From Cydia pomonella (lineage: Eukaryota > Arthropoda > Insecta > Lepidoptera > Tortricidae), in NCBI RefSeq assembly GCF_033807575.1, contig NC_084726.1, positions 13,826,001 through 13,890,000 on the forward strand: 64,000 bases of DNA, given 5' to 3'. Each line of letters begins with the position of its first letter. The stretch's first letter is position 1. Shown here in pieces: positions 9,360-21,249 of the stretch. Under the pieces are notes generated by a model. The model was not told where the DNA came from. It saw only the letters and a program-made list of their open reading frames with translations, and searched no databases. Position numbers and translations under genes: made by a program.

Positions 9360-11740
9360 TACTCGTACAAAACTGAAATAAAGTGTTGTGAACAAATTGA
9401 AACAAAATGGCTGGTGTATTAGTAAGAAAGGGGTAAATCATAATTGAACTAATTGAGGCTTATACAGTTTTATAAATAAGGGAAGAAATACTTCTGCCAT
9501 AACGTACATGTCACGTGTATGACTTCAACTTCGTTACCGATACATGCCTATCCACTTATAACATACAGTTAGTAATTATATCTGATATATTAATTATAAG
9601 CATACCGAGACCATTCAAGATTAATTATATTGTACACACAAGTGCATTTTAATTAATAAGTAGCACTAATCAGGTTTAGGTTGAGTAAGTACATATCGAC
9701 TATCGCAAGTTCAAAGAGCGTAAGGGACAAAATGGTTAATAGTTATTTGTGTCCCAAGGGAAGAAAAGTACGACATTGCGGGCCGCGTGTAAAAAAGTGG
9801 CAAACACGCGGGATGGAATGTCCTGCGATTCCTCCCGTGCAATTTTCTGCTCGACGGAGGCGGAAAGCGGCAACTACGTTTAGCGCAACGGGAGCAAAGT
9901 TGACGCTTCCCGCCCGGAGGGCAGGAAAATAAGTTAAGAACGCATTTACACTCTGAATTATATAATTATTTAACGTTCAGACATAGCGCTATGACAGGGT
10001 CTAGGTATATCATCAATTTTTCTCGGTGTCATCGTTCTTCTGTCGTGACAGCGCACTCTATGACGCCTTGGTGGCACTACTTACGAACGCTAACTCAGGT
10101 TTTACTAACTAGGTAACACCCTAGTTCGCTTTATTAGTCAAAGACGGCGTGTTCAACGCATCATTTGATGTAGTCATTAGCCTATTAAATGCAATGGATG
10201 GCATGATTCAGCTATTCTCCGTCATAATTGTACATGAACATTCCTGCCTAATTTCATGAATATTGGTTGAGTTTTACTCATGTATGGGACTTACATACTT
10301 TCATGAAAAGTGCACCCTTAGTTGACCCTAAGACGTCACTTTGACGCGTCGATTAGAGTAGTCATATTTCAATAACAAGTCAAGATGGGCTTTTATAGTT
10401 CGCATTGGGCTCCAGGTACCTGCAACGCTGGTTTCGTCAGAAATGCGTGTAAACGGTGAAGGGAGTTGCTTCGCGTTCAATCATTGAAATGTTTAAGTGA
10501 CGTTACCATGCAAAATGACAATTTAAGTTTATTATTCTTTTTAATTTAGAACATTGACAGCAATGCAAAAAGTTACACATAGTTGTATGCCTCCGTTATT
10601 TACCAAAGATTACAATGCGATGATGAAGATTAGTTAGGTAATACTAAGTTATTTAGTAAGTAAGCAGTGTCCGGGTCCGGGCCGCGCCTCCGACACTTTG
10701 TTTATATACATATATCGTGATCGGTGCCCATGTGATGTTTTATATATGAAACGATGTGTTATGACTGTTCAATGATCCTTTAATCATCAGCAATTCTTTG
10801 TATCAACTGTGACATAATTTAGCTTTTTATCAAATACCACCGGATGCTTTTCTTTTAAATTAGTTAACAAATACATCGTTTTTATTCAATTTCAATTCTA
10901 TGTCATAGGTATAAGTGTTTCGGTTTTCGGCAGAATTAACAGCTCGATATAACTTCAATGTTAAGTAGGTACCTATTAATTAATGACTAGCTTATACCCG
11001 CGAATGATAGTGATGATTTCAAAGGGTCATTTCTGAATACATATACTACCAAGGTTTACAAACTTCCTACAAGCCTTTAGCAATTATTCGTTTGTCTTTA
11101 TCATCCTCTTTCTACATTTGTGGTAGTTAGAAAAGTATAAAACATAATTTAACAGCCTCGGGCCTTGTCAGTGTTAATTTTTATGAATACTCCTGCAAGA
11201 TTATTTCCCTTCTAGTTTCTAGAATTATTACGTGGAAGTCCCTGGCTGTACCATGTAACTATACCTCGCGCGTCCTCTGGTGATCCATATGACAGTTCGT
11301 TTTTATATGGAGCAGCTGACGCGTAAAATATTTGTAGACATTTTTTTGAAGTATAACATTAATTTATTTTATTTTTCAGGTAATTTTAAATTGAGTCTAT
11401 CCAAAAGCTACTCGGAGGGACTGCCATAGGGAACATCATTCGATACATCAGGTATAGGTAGCATGAGAAACGTTTTATCGATAAGTTGCCAAATTGGCAT
11501 CCCTATTAAAACAGCTCAAAATGCGTCGCATTTGCAAATAGACAGCATTACAAATAAGGCCAACAAACACTGAGCGCGACTCGCATGTCAGTACTTGTGT
11601 ATAAACCTACGTTGATTGCAAGTAGGTAAGTACCCGTGCGACGGATAGGTTTAGAGCTCGGATCAAACCTACTTTTCAGGAATTAAAAAAATATAGCCGC
11701 CGCCAGTGTCATGTAAATGTACGAAAATCATATGACAAGA
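9360..11740. other. Mostly unassigned intergenic sequence
   Basis: No exon seen. 9760-9930 is a GC-rich patch in otherwise AT-rich DNA with an Arg-rich chance frame; its nature is unknown. 10665-10700 carries half of the GTCCGGGTCCGGGCC MITE found complete at 14064-14198 and 54312-54466. Confidence 0.4.
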
Positions 11741-11744
11741 GCCA

Positions 11745-11940
11745 TCGTGGAAATCGAACAACCTAAGAATGGCCCAGGACGCCGATCGACTATCTAGATG
11801 GGGATCATTTTCAAAGACGTGAAGACGACGGATTTAAAAGCCAAAACGACACCAAAACGCCCAGATTGGCGTTTACGGGCTCGGAGGGCCGACCCCAAGA
11901 GACGTAGGAAATAGGCTCAGGAGAAGAAGAAGAAGATGGT
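11745..11940 (+). pseudogene. LINE C-terminal end with GAA tail
   Basis: The frame contains DWRLRARRADPKRRRK followed by a stop and AGGAGAAGAAGAAGAAG. The pattern DRxxWRxRxRRADP before a GAA tail is the common C-terminus of a lepidopteran non-LTR family. A stop and weak conservation upstream show decay. It directly precedes another LINE end. Confidence 0.6.
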
Positions 11941-12009
11941 ATGTATGAACCCCACTCCTTTTCTATTATTAACGCTGTGTTACTTTTATAGATCGTCCTG
12001 TTTGTTGGT

Positions 12010-12170
12010 CATCCTAAATATCGTTGGGCGGATAGAGTGGAGGCAATTCTCCGTGAGCTCGGCGTCAGCGAAAGCTGGCGCGAGTCCGCTCTGGACCGAG
12101 CGAAGTGGCGTGCTCTTGTGTTGGAGGCCAAGACTCATTTTGGGTCATCGCGCCAGCCAAGTAAGTAATA
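12010..12170 (+). pseudogene. LINE C-terminal end (second family)
   Basis: The frame reads PKYRWADRVEAILRELGVSE, then RESALDRAKWRALVLEAKTH, FG and a stop at about 12168. This is the C-terminus typical of LINE ORF2 proteins (RW.DRV..DL......W...A.DR..WR.LV.EAK.HFG). A related but separate remnant is at 31268-31660 (minus). Confidence 0.65.
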
Positions 12171-12587
12171 AACACAATAATCGACACAAGCAACCTATTG
12201 CCTATTATAGTGTTTTAAAATATGATCCAATGTAGATTCTGAATCTAATCACAATAGTAGGTATACTTAAATGTTGTATAAGTCCGTAAAATCAGTAAGT
12301 CTAATAATTGCACAGCATCAATAATATCGGCGTCAATAACGAGTCGCTCTGGCATGCATCGTATTTGAGCTTTAATAATTAATGTGCTGTTTTGACCTAA
12401 CGCAGAGTAAAAGCAGTAGTTCATCTGTCACAGGGATATAATAAAAATATTTTTATAGTGCTGTTCTCAATTAAAAATAAAAATATAGCTAAGTACATAT
12501 TGATTGATTGATTGATTTATATCACCACAAGTTGGCGAGTGACCCGTTAATATGTCTGTGTCTCACGGAAGTTTTGTTATTAAGTAA

Positions 12588-12859
12588 CGGCCCGATTCGA
12601 AGAATGAGATACGATAACGATAAGTTCTGGATTAGATAAGTTCTCATTTAGATATCGCTTGTATGTCGTATAATTGACAGAAACATCTCGATTCGGGCAA
12701 CCTATGTCACTTTGACGTTAGAAATATCGTAGATAGATCTTATTGGGATCACAGCAGAATCGAAATAAAAGTCAATTTTGACATGTCGTTTAGTTATAGA
12801 GCTTTTAAAGGTCTTTTCAAGATCTGAAACGTGTCTTAATTATTCTTCAAATCGGGCCG
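12588..12859. mobile_element. PIF/Harbinger-like MITE with TAA target duplication
   Basis: 272 bp with inverted ends CGGCCCGATTCGAAGAAT and (complement) CGGCCCGATTTGAAGAAT, flanked by TAA at 12585-12587 and 12860-12862. The interior includes TATGTCGTATAATTGACAGA. Partial relatives are at 18717-18790 and 22130-22220. Confidence 0.8.
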
Positions 12860-12884
12860 TAAATATAAATAAATTTTTAGGTTT

Positions 12885-13110
12885 TAAAATTTCATTTTTG
12901 GTACAAGCTTTTATCGCTGATAGTACTTTTCTTTTCACATGCAACTAATACTCATCGAGACAATTCTAACAACTCCAAACACAATTCGTTTGCGTTGTTT
13001 TATCGCAGAGTTCCCATGGCCACCTCCTTTCTCCATCATCAGATCAAATCCATGTCATCATTATACTCGTATTGCATTGTAAAATATAGCTTTCACGATT
13101 TGACCCACAC
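12885..13110 (+). repeat. Dispersed repeat R3, truncated copy
   Basis: Shares TTTTTGGTACAAGCTTTTAT, CAACTAATACTCATCGAGAC and GTTCCCATGGCCACCTCC with copies at 30905-31230 and 49028-49375. Non-coding family of unknown type. Confidence 0.65.
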
Positions 13111-13139
13111 TAACTATTGTATTAGTTAGTGCTTTTGAG

Positions 13140-13560
13140 CATTTTTCGCAAATCGACAACCATTGTGCCATTGCGCTGATTTTCGGGTTGAATCCCGAAA
13201 ATCGGCCTTCGGTCCCGTGTGATGTGGACTTCTGCACTAAAATTTTCCTTACCCGGTCGGCGTGGTCTAGTGTTTCAATGCTGCTGCAGAATTACCTCCA
13301 CGATAAGTACTTCCAGTACCGCAGTCTTTTTTGTACCTGGCCTTGGCTTTATAGTAGTTGTCCCAGTCCACCTCGGCCATTGTGTTCATGGCCCTGTTGA
13401 AGAGTCTCCTGGTTTTCCGCCGGAGTCTCTCCAGTTCTGGACCCCACCACTGGTGACCCGTTATGGCAGTCATTGCCAGTAGTTTAAGAGGCACGCCTTG
13501 TGGTAGCTGTCTACGAGGGCATCGGTTAAGATGTTTACCTGCTTTTCTATTTAAGTCGGT
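13140..13560 (-). pseudogene. LINE ORF2 linker remnant (between endonuclease and RT)
   Basis: On the minus strand the frame at 13494-13267 contains WWGPELERLRRKTRRLFNRA followed by YYKAKARYKKD. WW.PELE.LR......N.A......Y......YKK is the usual segment between endonuclease and reverse transcriptase in insect LINE ORF2. Flanking frames continue the similarity after shifts (ILTDALVDSYHKAC upstream; DHADRVRKILV downstream). Decayed. Confidence 0.6.
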
Positions 13561-14063
13561 TCCCGAAGGTCATCCCTCAGAGGAAGCAGATCGAGGCTAA
13601 TGTAAATACCAGACCACACTAACTAACATACATAGATACTAACAGGGTAAGATAAATAAAAGCTTGTAATAAAATAATCTACTATGACGATTCAAAGTAA
13701 TTTTTTCCCAAATTGGTAATCCGTTTTTATTACGTCCAGAATGAGGAGATCTTTCATACTTACCTACGAAAAAACTGGATTGAATTTTGAAGGGCAAAGA
13801 CTTTCGAACGCTTGCAGACAAACGCTCAAAAAACGAGAACTTTTAACATAAAGTGAAGCTACTCTTTTCACTGTTTTAATCCGACCCCAAGTTATAGGTT
13901 TAATTCAGATTTGATTTTGATGGAACCGTTTACAGGAAATCTAATATTTGATGTTCGCGGTTGTGCAATATTCATCGCTCGCAGCTCCATAGTGTTAAAT
14001 ACCGACGTCAATTGGTATTGAATTCGACAATTCAAAGTTTTAAACCCTGAACCTGAAAGGTTG

Positions 14064-14198
14064 ACTTACGCTAGAACAGCCTGGGTCCGGGCCGATGCTT
14101 CCGACACTTCGTTTTCTATCACGTGATACTTTCTATACAAAAATGAAGTATTGGAAGTCTCAGCTTGGACCTGGCCCCGGGCCGTTCTAACGTGGGTC
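14064..14198. mobile_element. MITE, GGTCCGGGCC family
   Basis: Inverted termini ACTTACGCTAGAACAGCC and (complement) ACCCACGTTAGAACGGCC, followed in both arms by a GGTCC-rich block and a pair of inverted CTTTCTATA/TATACAAAA motifs. Copies: 54312-54466 and half a copy at 10665-10700. Confidence 0.65.
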
Positions 14199-14209
14199 AT
14201 CCTTAAGTA

Positions 14210-15790
14210 ATCTTGAAACCTGTGTAGGGTAGATCGGGGTCAATTGAACCACAAAGGAAATTTTAATAACAAAACTTCTGTGAGACACAGATATATACAC
14301 ATAGGAAATAATGACTTTATAAAACCCAATTTTAACCGATTATAGATTAAGACACTTTAAGGTTAATAATACCAAATGATGTATCGACTTTGACTTTTTT
14401 AGTTGGATTGGTGTACGTTCGCCCAACTGCAAAAAGTCCATGAACTTTTGCAGCTAGCTTAGGTAACAACCTTTTTTAGATCATGATCAGATTTAGATTC
14501 AAAATTTTTATTGTATATCATTAGGAGGAGCTTATAAGTAGGTGAGTTTACATGTGACTAGTAGCACAGGCGCAGCTATATACTTATATACAAATACAAA
14601 TACGTATACAACTACATTATTTTTTATTAACTTAAAACTATTATGCATATAAATTCCAAGAATAATTTATTAAGATTAAGACAATTTACAATACATATCA
14701 AACCATAATTTATAAATCACCTAAAAACCAACCACCAACAGATATTTAGACTGTATAATATTTCTAATATTAAAAATTAGATCCGTACGGTCGGTGCCGC
14801 AACATGATTACTAAATTTGGCGCACTTACTACTTATATTACTTATTACAAGTACCCATTACTCATGATAAATAAAATTTATCTTCTGTTGAATAAAAAAA
14901 TCTGTTCCTTATGACCTAATTCCATTTCTCTGGAGTGTAGCCTATATTTGAGGCTTGTTGGAAGTTTCGAGGCGTATGATTGACGTAGAAACTTATCGCG
15001 GTTCTCGTTCTAAACTCGCAAACTTCGCCGTAATAACTAACAGCAAAAGTCGAAGTTTGCTTTATAAATACACCTATGTAATAAGGAAAGCTGACTAATT
15101 GCTATTTAAATTAGGTACTTCATTGGTAATACTTGTGGAATAAGGGCAAAGGTTTCTAGGAAATGGGAAAAGATGTATTCGATTTTGCCTAGCGTTAACC
15201 TTTCGTAAATGTGTGGTGGTCAAAAATGTGGTGTAGCCAAAATTATTTTCAGTTTTAAATGTTATAATTATTGTATGTATGTTAGTCTGTGTGGTATGTA
15301 TATATCTATAGGCCTTTGTCGCCTGACAAGAAATAATTTTTCATATGATTTGATAGTCTAATAGCTCTCAACTAGCTACAACTATGAAAGGAAAAAAACA
15401 TGAGATAACGCCAAAAAGAAGATTGGTATTGATACTGAACTGTTAATTAAACTTGCGGGTCATAATTGTAGCAGATACTGGATTATAATTGGCTGGTTTT
15501 ACGGTAGGTAGGTGAATAACAGCAGACTACGAGCGAACATGATTGTGACCAATTATAGACATTATGGGGACGAATTTTGAGCAATTCACTCAAAAATCGA
15601 TAATTTAGCACGCTGCAAAAACGATATTACTTTTTAATCTTTTTATGTCTACAAAATTATAAAACAGACTACTTCTAAAATAATCATGATTTACTGTAAC
15701 ATTTTCACATCTGGACGCTTACTTTGATTGTAGGACAGATTATAAGTTTGGTCTGGATCTGTTATGGCATATTATCAGTGCCAAAGTGAG
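14210..15790. other. No recognisable gene
   Basis: AT-rich sequence without convincing frames. 14490-14700 may hold a minus-strand LINE 3' end (TTTTTATTGTATATCATTAG would be an AATAAA-like signal on the minus strand). Nothing firm. Confidence 0.35.
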
Positions 15791-15803
15791 TAAAGTGACG
15801 TTT

Positions 15804-15953
15804 CTGGCCGCGTAGCCAACGTTACAATCGTTAACGCTCCGTAGCGTAGCGTAGTCATCTCTCTCTATCACTCTTCCACATTAGTGCGACTGTGACAGTT
15901 GCGTTTCGTTCGCCACGGAGCGTGAAAGATATGCACGTTGGCTACGCGGGCTG
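15804..15953. mobile_element. MITE, CGCGTAGCCAACGT family
   Basis: Inverted ends CTGGCCGCGTAGCCAACGT and (complement) CAGCCCGCGTAGCCAACGT, with inner inverted ACGCTCCG.(A/G)GCG blocks. Part of the same family (TAGCCAACGTGCC.ATTGTTAACGCTC) occurs at about 62590-62630. Confidence 0.7.
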
Positions 15954-16124
15954 GTTAGAAAAATTTGAAAACCCGCATTGGGTCAGTGCGGGGTAGTCCC
16001 CGCACTATATTAACTATATAGTTACTATGTTAGTCTAAGCCCTCTCGCGTATAAGTGGAGACCTGTGCTATAGAGTATATTGACCTGTGCCCAGCAGTGA
16101 TAATGTTAAATTAATTTGTGAAAG

Positions 16125-16250
16125 AGTCGTGTTACCGTGGCACGGTCGAATTTATATCACATGTCACTATACCTGTCACGTTCTAACAAATATGTAAGTG
16201 CGAAAATAACAGACATAGTGACAAGTGATAAAAATGCCGCCGTGCCATAG
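16125..16250. repeat. GTCACGTTCTAAC repeat
   Basis: Contains CACTATACCTGTCACGTTCT, ATATGTAAGTGCGAAAATAA and GTGCCATAGC as a loose palindrome. Similar motifs occur at 39975-40055 and 63350-63420. A small dispersed repeat, probably a MITE family. Confidence 0.5.
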
Positions 16251-16282
16251 CTGCTGGAAGGGTTCGCGCGGAATACATCTTT

Positions 16283-16579
16283 CCTTCTTCCTCTCGTTAT
16301 CCCGGCACTTTTGCCACGGCTCATGGAAGCCCGGGGTCACCTTGACAACAAACCCCCGAATTGGCGTAAGCCCTAGTTTTTACGAAAGCGTCTGCCATCT
16401 AACCTTCCAACCCACAGGGTAAACTAGGCCTTATTGGGATTAGTCCGGTTTCATGACAATGTTTTCTTTCACCGAAAAGCGAATGGTAAATGTCAAATGA
16501 TATTTCGTATATAAGTTCCGAAAAACTCGAAAGCCTTCGGATTGAAAGTCGCACGCTCTTACCGCTAGGTCACCAGCGA
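16283..16579 (-). mobile_element. tRNA-derived SINE (GAA-tail family) with 13-bp target duplication
   Basis: Minus-strand copy of the SINE at 9013-9338: the head (complement of CGCACGCTCTTACCGCTAGG) is at the high-coordinate end and the GAGGAAGAAGG tail at the low end. It is flanked by perfect GGAATACATCTTT at 16270-16282 and 16580-16592. Several substitutions and a small indel relative to 9013-9338 suggest an older insertion. Confidence 0.9.
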
Positions 16580-17119
16580 GGAATACATCTTTGATTTCTG
16601 AATAATGTTAGAGCCACAATTCGTGTACCATTTTAAACCACACGGAAGCGAATAACATCGAAACAAAAGCCAATCGAGAACAAATTGACGTACAGCGCTG
16701 TCACTGTTGCTTCCGTCCCGTTCTAACACGTGTAGCTTCGCAGGTTAGAGGGAGACAGTCGCGATGACACTTGGAATGGAAGTGAGGTGCATTTGTAAAG
16801 TGCTGTGGCTATTCGGAAAGCTTAACAAGTTAAATGAAGCTGGTTTAGGGTTAGATTTTGGTTGTCATTAAAACTACTTTTATGTTTTACATTTCTACTA
16901 AGTAGAAGTAGGAAAAATAGTTTAACTGACCCGAGTCTACCCTACTTATATATAATAAAAATAAGAATTCTTAAAAATATACATCACGATCTAAGTCATT
17001 TGAAGGTAAAAACAGCGAAATGAAAAGAACCAAGGTCGTTCACATAACTAATAGAGTCCAAAATACATTATACCAAACTAAAGAGTCCGATTCTGATTTT
17101 ACTGTTTGAACTGGTTTTG

Positions 17120-17345
17120 ATACGAAGATGGTGTTGGCGACTGGCGCGCAACTCACGCCTGACGCCTACTTCACTTTCCATGCGTTAATGCGCCTGATAA
17201 TGGTGTTTGACAACACTGACACTGCGGGTTGCGTAATGCATCGCAACCATAATGTGATTTGTATATTGTTATATTGGTATTTATTTATGGGGCACTCGTT
17301 GCCTGAAATAAAGATTTTCATAAGAATAAGAATAAGAAATATTTA
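17120..17345 (+). repeat. Retroelement 3' end with (AATAAG)n tail
   Basis: GAAATAAAGATTTTCATAAG followed by repeated AATAAG looks like a polyadenylation-type signal and tail of a LINE or SINE. The sequence immediately after (from 17340) reads, on the minus strand, as a second tail, so two elements face each other over a shared microsatellite. A block of about 60 bp around 17025-17085 is repeated at 17636-17690. Confidence 0.45.
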
Positions 17346-17600
17346 TTAGCACAAAAAGTTACATTTAGATTAATATTTAATTGTACATAGAAAATTGCGC
17401 TAAAAGGTCTTCACTCAGCTTGATGTCCCGAAGTTAGTCTTACGACACACTACGGGACGCTGGTTTTCAGTGAAGCCTGGTAAAACTAAAACTAATTAAC
17501 TAGAACTAAATCTAGAACTAGAACTAAAAAAACTAGATCATTAATATTTGTTAGTGAATGTAAATTACACATCTATAACAATGTATGATCAATACAAATA
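17346..17600. repeat. Retroelement remnants with tails at both ends
   Basis: The left end resembles a minus-strand tail (complement of ATATTTATTAGC). The right end is ACAAATAAAGAATATGAATA with a (GAATAT)n tail on the plus strand. 17482-17530 is a degenerate ACTAGAACTAAA repeat. No coding frame. Confidence 0.4.
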
Positions 17601-18013
17601 AAGAATATGAATATGAATATTTAATCTGAAAAGGGCTCAAGGTCGTTGACGCAGCTCGAACTCAGTCCAAAATATACCAAACCAAGGTTCGCAAGCGATT
17701 ATAACTGTGTTTTTGAATAAAGCTACGTTGTTTGTTCTTGTTACCTTGTTAAGCACTTTGTTGTACCATTTTTGAGTGCCTGAACTCCGGCTTGATTCGT
17801 CGCCCTAAATAAAAAGAGTTCTATACGAAATGTCATTTACCTGGATGGTTTTTACGATTGCCGCAAAATGTACAGAATACCCTGCCGCTGATGTGGGTTA
17901 GTACATGTGTTTCTCAATAGTACCTGAATACCTAGTTGGCTACTTACATTAGGTATTATGAATAAAGAAAATACATTTATTAACATAATAATTTGCACAA
18001 ACATTAAATGTTG

Positions 18014-18310
18014 TCAAATATTGACAATACCATCGCATGGCCATCTCGCTAGTCCAGAGCTGGGCCATGGTGTAGAGGAGTCATTAAAGGTTATATCGGT
18101 CCGGTGATACCACGGGCGACAGCATTTCACAGTCCGGGTGTGCGAGGCAGGAAGTTTCTGGTGAAACGCACAGTTAAGGACTGCCAACCATCTAAGTGGT
18201 GAAAATGGAAATGTTAATAAATGTTCAAAAACCACCTTGTGTTTACCTTTTATTAGGGTTCCGTAGGCAAAAACGGAATCCTTATAATTTCGTTTTCCAT
18301 GTTTTAACAT
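18014..18310. repeat. Mosaic of repeat fragments
   Basis: 18029-18085 matches one end of the MITE at 54555-54661 (GATGGCCATCTCGCT...GGGCCATGGTGTAGAGGAG). 18090-18200 shares ATCGGTCCGG...GGGCGACA.CATTTCA.CAGT with 8870-8930. 18255-18290 has the GGGTTCCGTAGGCAAAAACG end of the family at 20028. Confidence 0.5.
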
Positions 18311-18859
18311 TTAAATTACAAACTTTATAGAGCAAAACAGAACTTCCCCCGTGGAGTGAGGTAATTACAGCCAACACGTGTAATTTTAAACACGAAATAA
18401 CCCCATTTAAGAAAGGACAAAAGCGGAAGAATATCTCAGCAAGTTTTCTTAAGTTGCAACTTCATCAACATAACTTGGATGTATTTTTCTCTTTATTTGT
18501 AACATTAAACAGACGACAATAAGTTACATTTTAAACTAAACTAAAATATCTCTAAATTGATATTGATATGATAACATTATGTTTGTAGACGTTTCGGGGA
18601 GATAATTTGACTTTAATATATTTTACCAAATAATTCGTTGATTCAGTGAAGTTAGGTATGTATTTCGGAAAAACGAATCAATAAAGTTATGAAACTGATG
18701 ATTCAGTAAAATTATCGTCCCGATTCGAACTTTAAGATACGTCAAATATTAGGTCTAGATGCGATATGGATCCGATATGTCAGTGGCAGTATCAATAAAA
18801 AACACAGCTTGTATACCTAATGGCTATTCTGTATAAAATATTTGGGCCCGGTATATCCT

Positions 18860-19190
18860 TAAACTACGTCCAAATGAGAGGTGTGGGCACTCATGTCATC
18901 TTGCTTAGTGTGGCAGGGCACAGCGCAGCGGATGTCATTCCAGATCTAGAGCAGAGCCCAACGGAGGTACCTCCGCCACTTACAGAAAGTGGCAGCCGAA
19001 TAACACTAGACCTTCCTCATAGTGTTGTGTTCCTGCCGGTGAGTAAGGTTGCCAGAGCTCAAACAGGGTGCGGGGTGTTAGGGTCGGCAAAGCGCGTGTA
19101 ACTCCTCTGGAGTGGCAGGCTTCCATAAGTTACGGCAACCGCTTACCACCAGGCGGGCTTGTTTGCCACCGACGTAGTATTACAAAAAAC
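18860..19190 (+). repeat. Dispersed repeat, GTCGGTGGCAAACAAGC family
   Basis: Plus-strand relative of 5058-5400, ending GGGCTTGTTTGCCACCGACG. A chance frame of about 93 codons runs through it. It is not a gene, because the frame is not kept in the other copy. Confidence 0.65.
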
Positions 19191-19544
19191 TTATTATTGA
19201 CACTATGATTTTTCTGACTCCAACATTCTATTACAATATTACTTATAAGTATTTATGTTCACGTTCACTCTCTATTTACAAACATAACCGGCTGCAGGCT
19301 ACAAGTGGGCCTTAATAAGAACATCTCACGCCTGTTTCGGAATTTTTCATTTCCTTCTCGAGACGCCACAAACACTGAGGACTTGGGATAAAAAAGCAGG
19401 AATTGTGCATTTGACTTTCAACCACATTTAACACTATAATGAACGCAAAGGATGTAAAAAATTATCTACAATAAGCTTAATAAGGCTCGTGTCTTGGAAC
19501 TTAGACAACATATACACTATATAAAGGTAAATATGACTAAGCTG

Positions 19545-19765
19545 GAGTTTGAAGGGGTAGACTTCGGCGGACTTTCTCGGATCAAATCGGGGAAATCTTG
19601 AAAAAAGGCCAGGTCAAGAGCACCCTAAATCGGTGAACGTGAATGATGAATGTTATGAAAGTGAAGGAAGCGAAAAAGTATATCAGGATCGTAGCAAGTA
19701 GAAATCCATGGTCTCTGCCTACCCCTCAGGGAAATAGGCGTGACTGTATGGTGTATATATCAATA
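19545..19765 (+). pseudogene. LINE C-terminal remnant (third family)
   Basis: One frame contains DRSK, a stop in place of the usual Trp, then KSMVSAYPSGK and another stop. DRxKWKxMVSAYPSGKKA is the common end of a lepidopteran LINE. The upstream part (GGLSRIKSGKS) is in shifted frames. Dead copy. Confidence 0.5.
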
Positions 19766-19967
19766 CTCAATATCATTGCTCTGAAATATTTTTTAATCAG
19801 AAATAAAATTCAGATTTATTTATTACGCAACATACGATTGCATTGCAAATTACATTCATGTCAATTTATATGAATCTATATTGTAATCATCAAAATAGAA
19901 TCCTTATAATAACTAAAACTAACATCATAATCCAGATAGCTGCATGGCAATAATTATAAAATGGATC

Positions 19968-20020
19968 CCATGAGCCATGGCAAAAGTGCCGGGACAACGC
20001 GAGGAGGAAGAAGAAAAATT
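19968..20020 (+). repeat. 3' stub of the GAA-tail SINE
   Basis: ATCCCATGAGCCATGGCAAA through GGAGGAAGAAGAAAAA matches the last 50 bp of the SINE at 9013-9338. It lies directly upstream of the large repeat at 20028. Confidence 0.7.
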
Positions 20021-20027
20021 AAAAAGC

Positions 20028-20860
20028 GGCCAAGTGCGAGTCGGACTCGCCCATAAGGGTTCCGTACCATTTATGACGTATTAAAAAAACTACTTACTAG
20101 ATCTGGTTCAAACCAATTTTCGTTGGAAGTTTACATGGTAATGTATATCATATATTTTTTTTAGATTTTTCATTCCGTTATTTTAGAAGTTACAGGGGGG
20201 GGGACACACTTTTTTTCACTTTGGAAGTGTCTCTCGCGCAAACTATTCAGTTTAGAAAAAAATGACATTAGAAACCTAAATATCATTTTTGAAGACCTAT
20301 CCTTAGATACCCCACACGTATGGGTTTGATGAAAAAATTTTTTTTTTTAATTTTTATGACGTATTAAAAAAAAACTACTTACTAGATCTCGTTCGAACCA
20401 ATTTTCGGTGGAAGTTTGCATGGCAATGTATATCATATATTTTTTTTAGATTTTTCATTCTGTTATTTTAAAAGTTACGGGGGGGGGGGGGACACACTTT
20501 TTACCACTTTGGAAGTGTCTCTCGCGCAAACTATTCAGTTTAGAAAAAAATTATATTAGAAACCTCAATATCATTTTTAAAGACCTATCCACAGATACCC
20601 CACACGTATGGGTTTGATGAAAAAAGATTTTTTGAGTTTCAGTTCTAAGTATGGGGAACCCCCAAAATTTATTGTTTTTTTTCTATTTTTGTGTAAACAT
20701 CATAATGCGGTTCATAGAATACATCTACTTACCAAGTTTGAACAGTATAGCTTTTATAGTTTCGGAAAAAAGTGGCTGTGACAGAATCGGACAGACAGAC
20801 GGACATGACGAATCTATAAGGGTTCCGTTTTTTGCCATTTGGCTACGGAACCCTAAAAAT
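20028..20860 (+). repeat. Dispersed CCAAGTGCGAGTC...GGTTCCGTA repeat with tandem core
   Basis: Starts AAGCGGCCAAGTGCGAGTCG, has GGGTTCCGTACCATTTATGA, two direct copies of a 283-bp core (from 20071 and from 20354), and ends TTTGGCTACGGAACCCTAAAA. Each core copy includes a G run and CACACGTATGGGTTTGATGA. The end part includes TCGGACAGACAGACGGACAT. A frame starting at 20651 also stays open in the copy at 43800-44530, but the rest of the family has other cores, so no protein is claimed. Confidence 0.7.
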
Positions 20861-21249
20861 GGATATTGTCACCTGAGCATGTTCGTCAGGCCAAATTTAT
20901 AGAAATTAAGCAATTATACAATAGAAATGAAAATTAAATCAATAAGAAACAAAAACAAAGTCAAATATGCAAAAATAATAATTAATTTATCTAAAGTTTC
21001 CGAGCTCCGCAGTGTACCGATTTCTAACAAAACAAGTCCCATTACTCAATTTCCGATCCGCAGCCAGACCGACGTCTTTGTCCGTCTGTCTGTCGCGTTG
21101 TCTGCAAATTGGATCAAACCCGAATTTAAAACTCTATTGAGGAAATTGAGTGATTTTCGGGCGTCAATTGTTTTGAGGGGTCGCCCTGTTCAAATCAAAT
21201 TGTATGGGTCTCTGTCTCTGTAAAAATGGAAAGACCCTTTTATATGTAG

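Noticed and set aside
9681..9932. Arg-rich 83-codon gene in a GC-rich patch
   Set aside because: No start context, domain or splice signals; GC content alone explains the open frame.
20651..20902. Frame shared with 43703-44008 (two near-identical predicted proteins)
   Set aside because: Both lie in copies of the same dispersed repeat, and the frame covers its non-coding end; repeat identity, not selection, explains the similarity.
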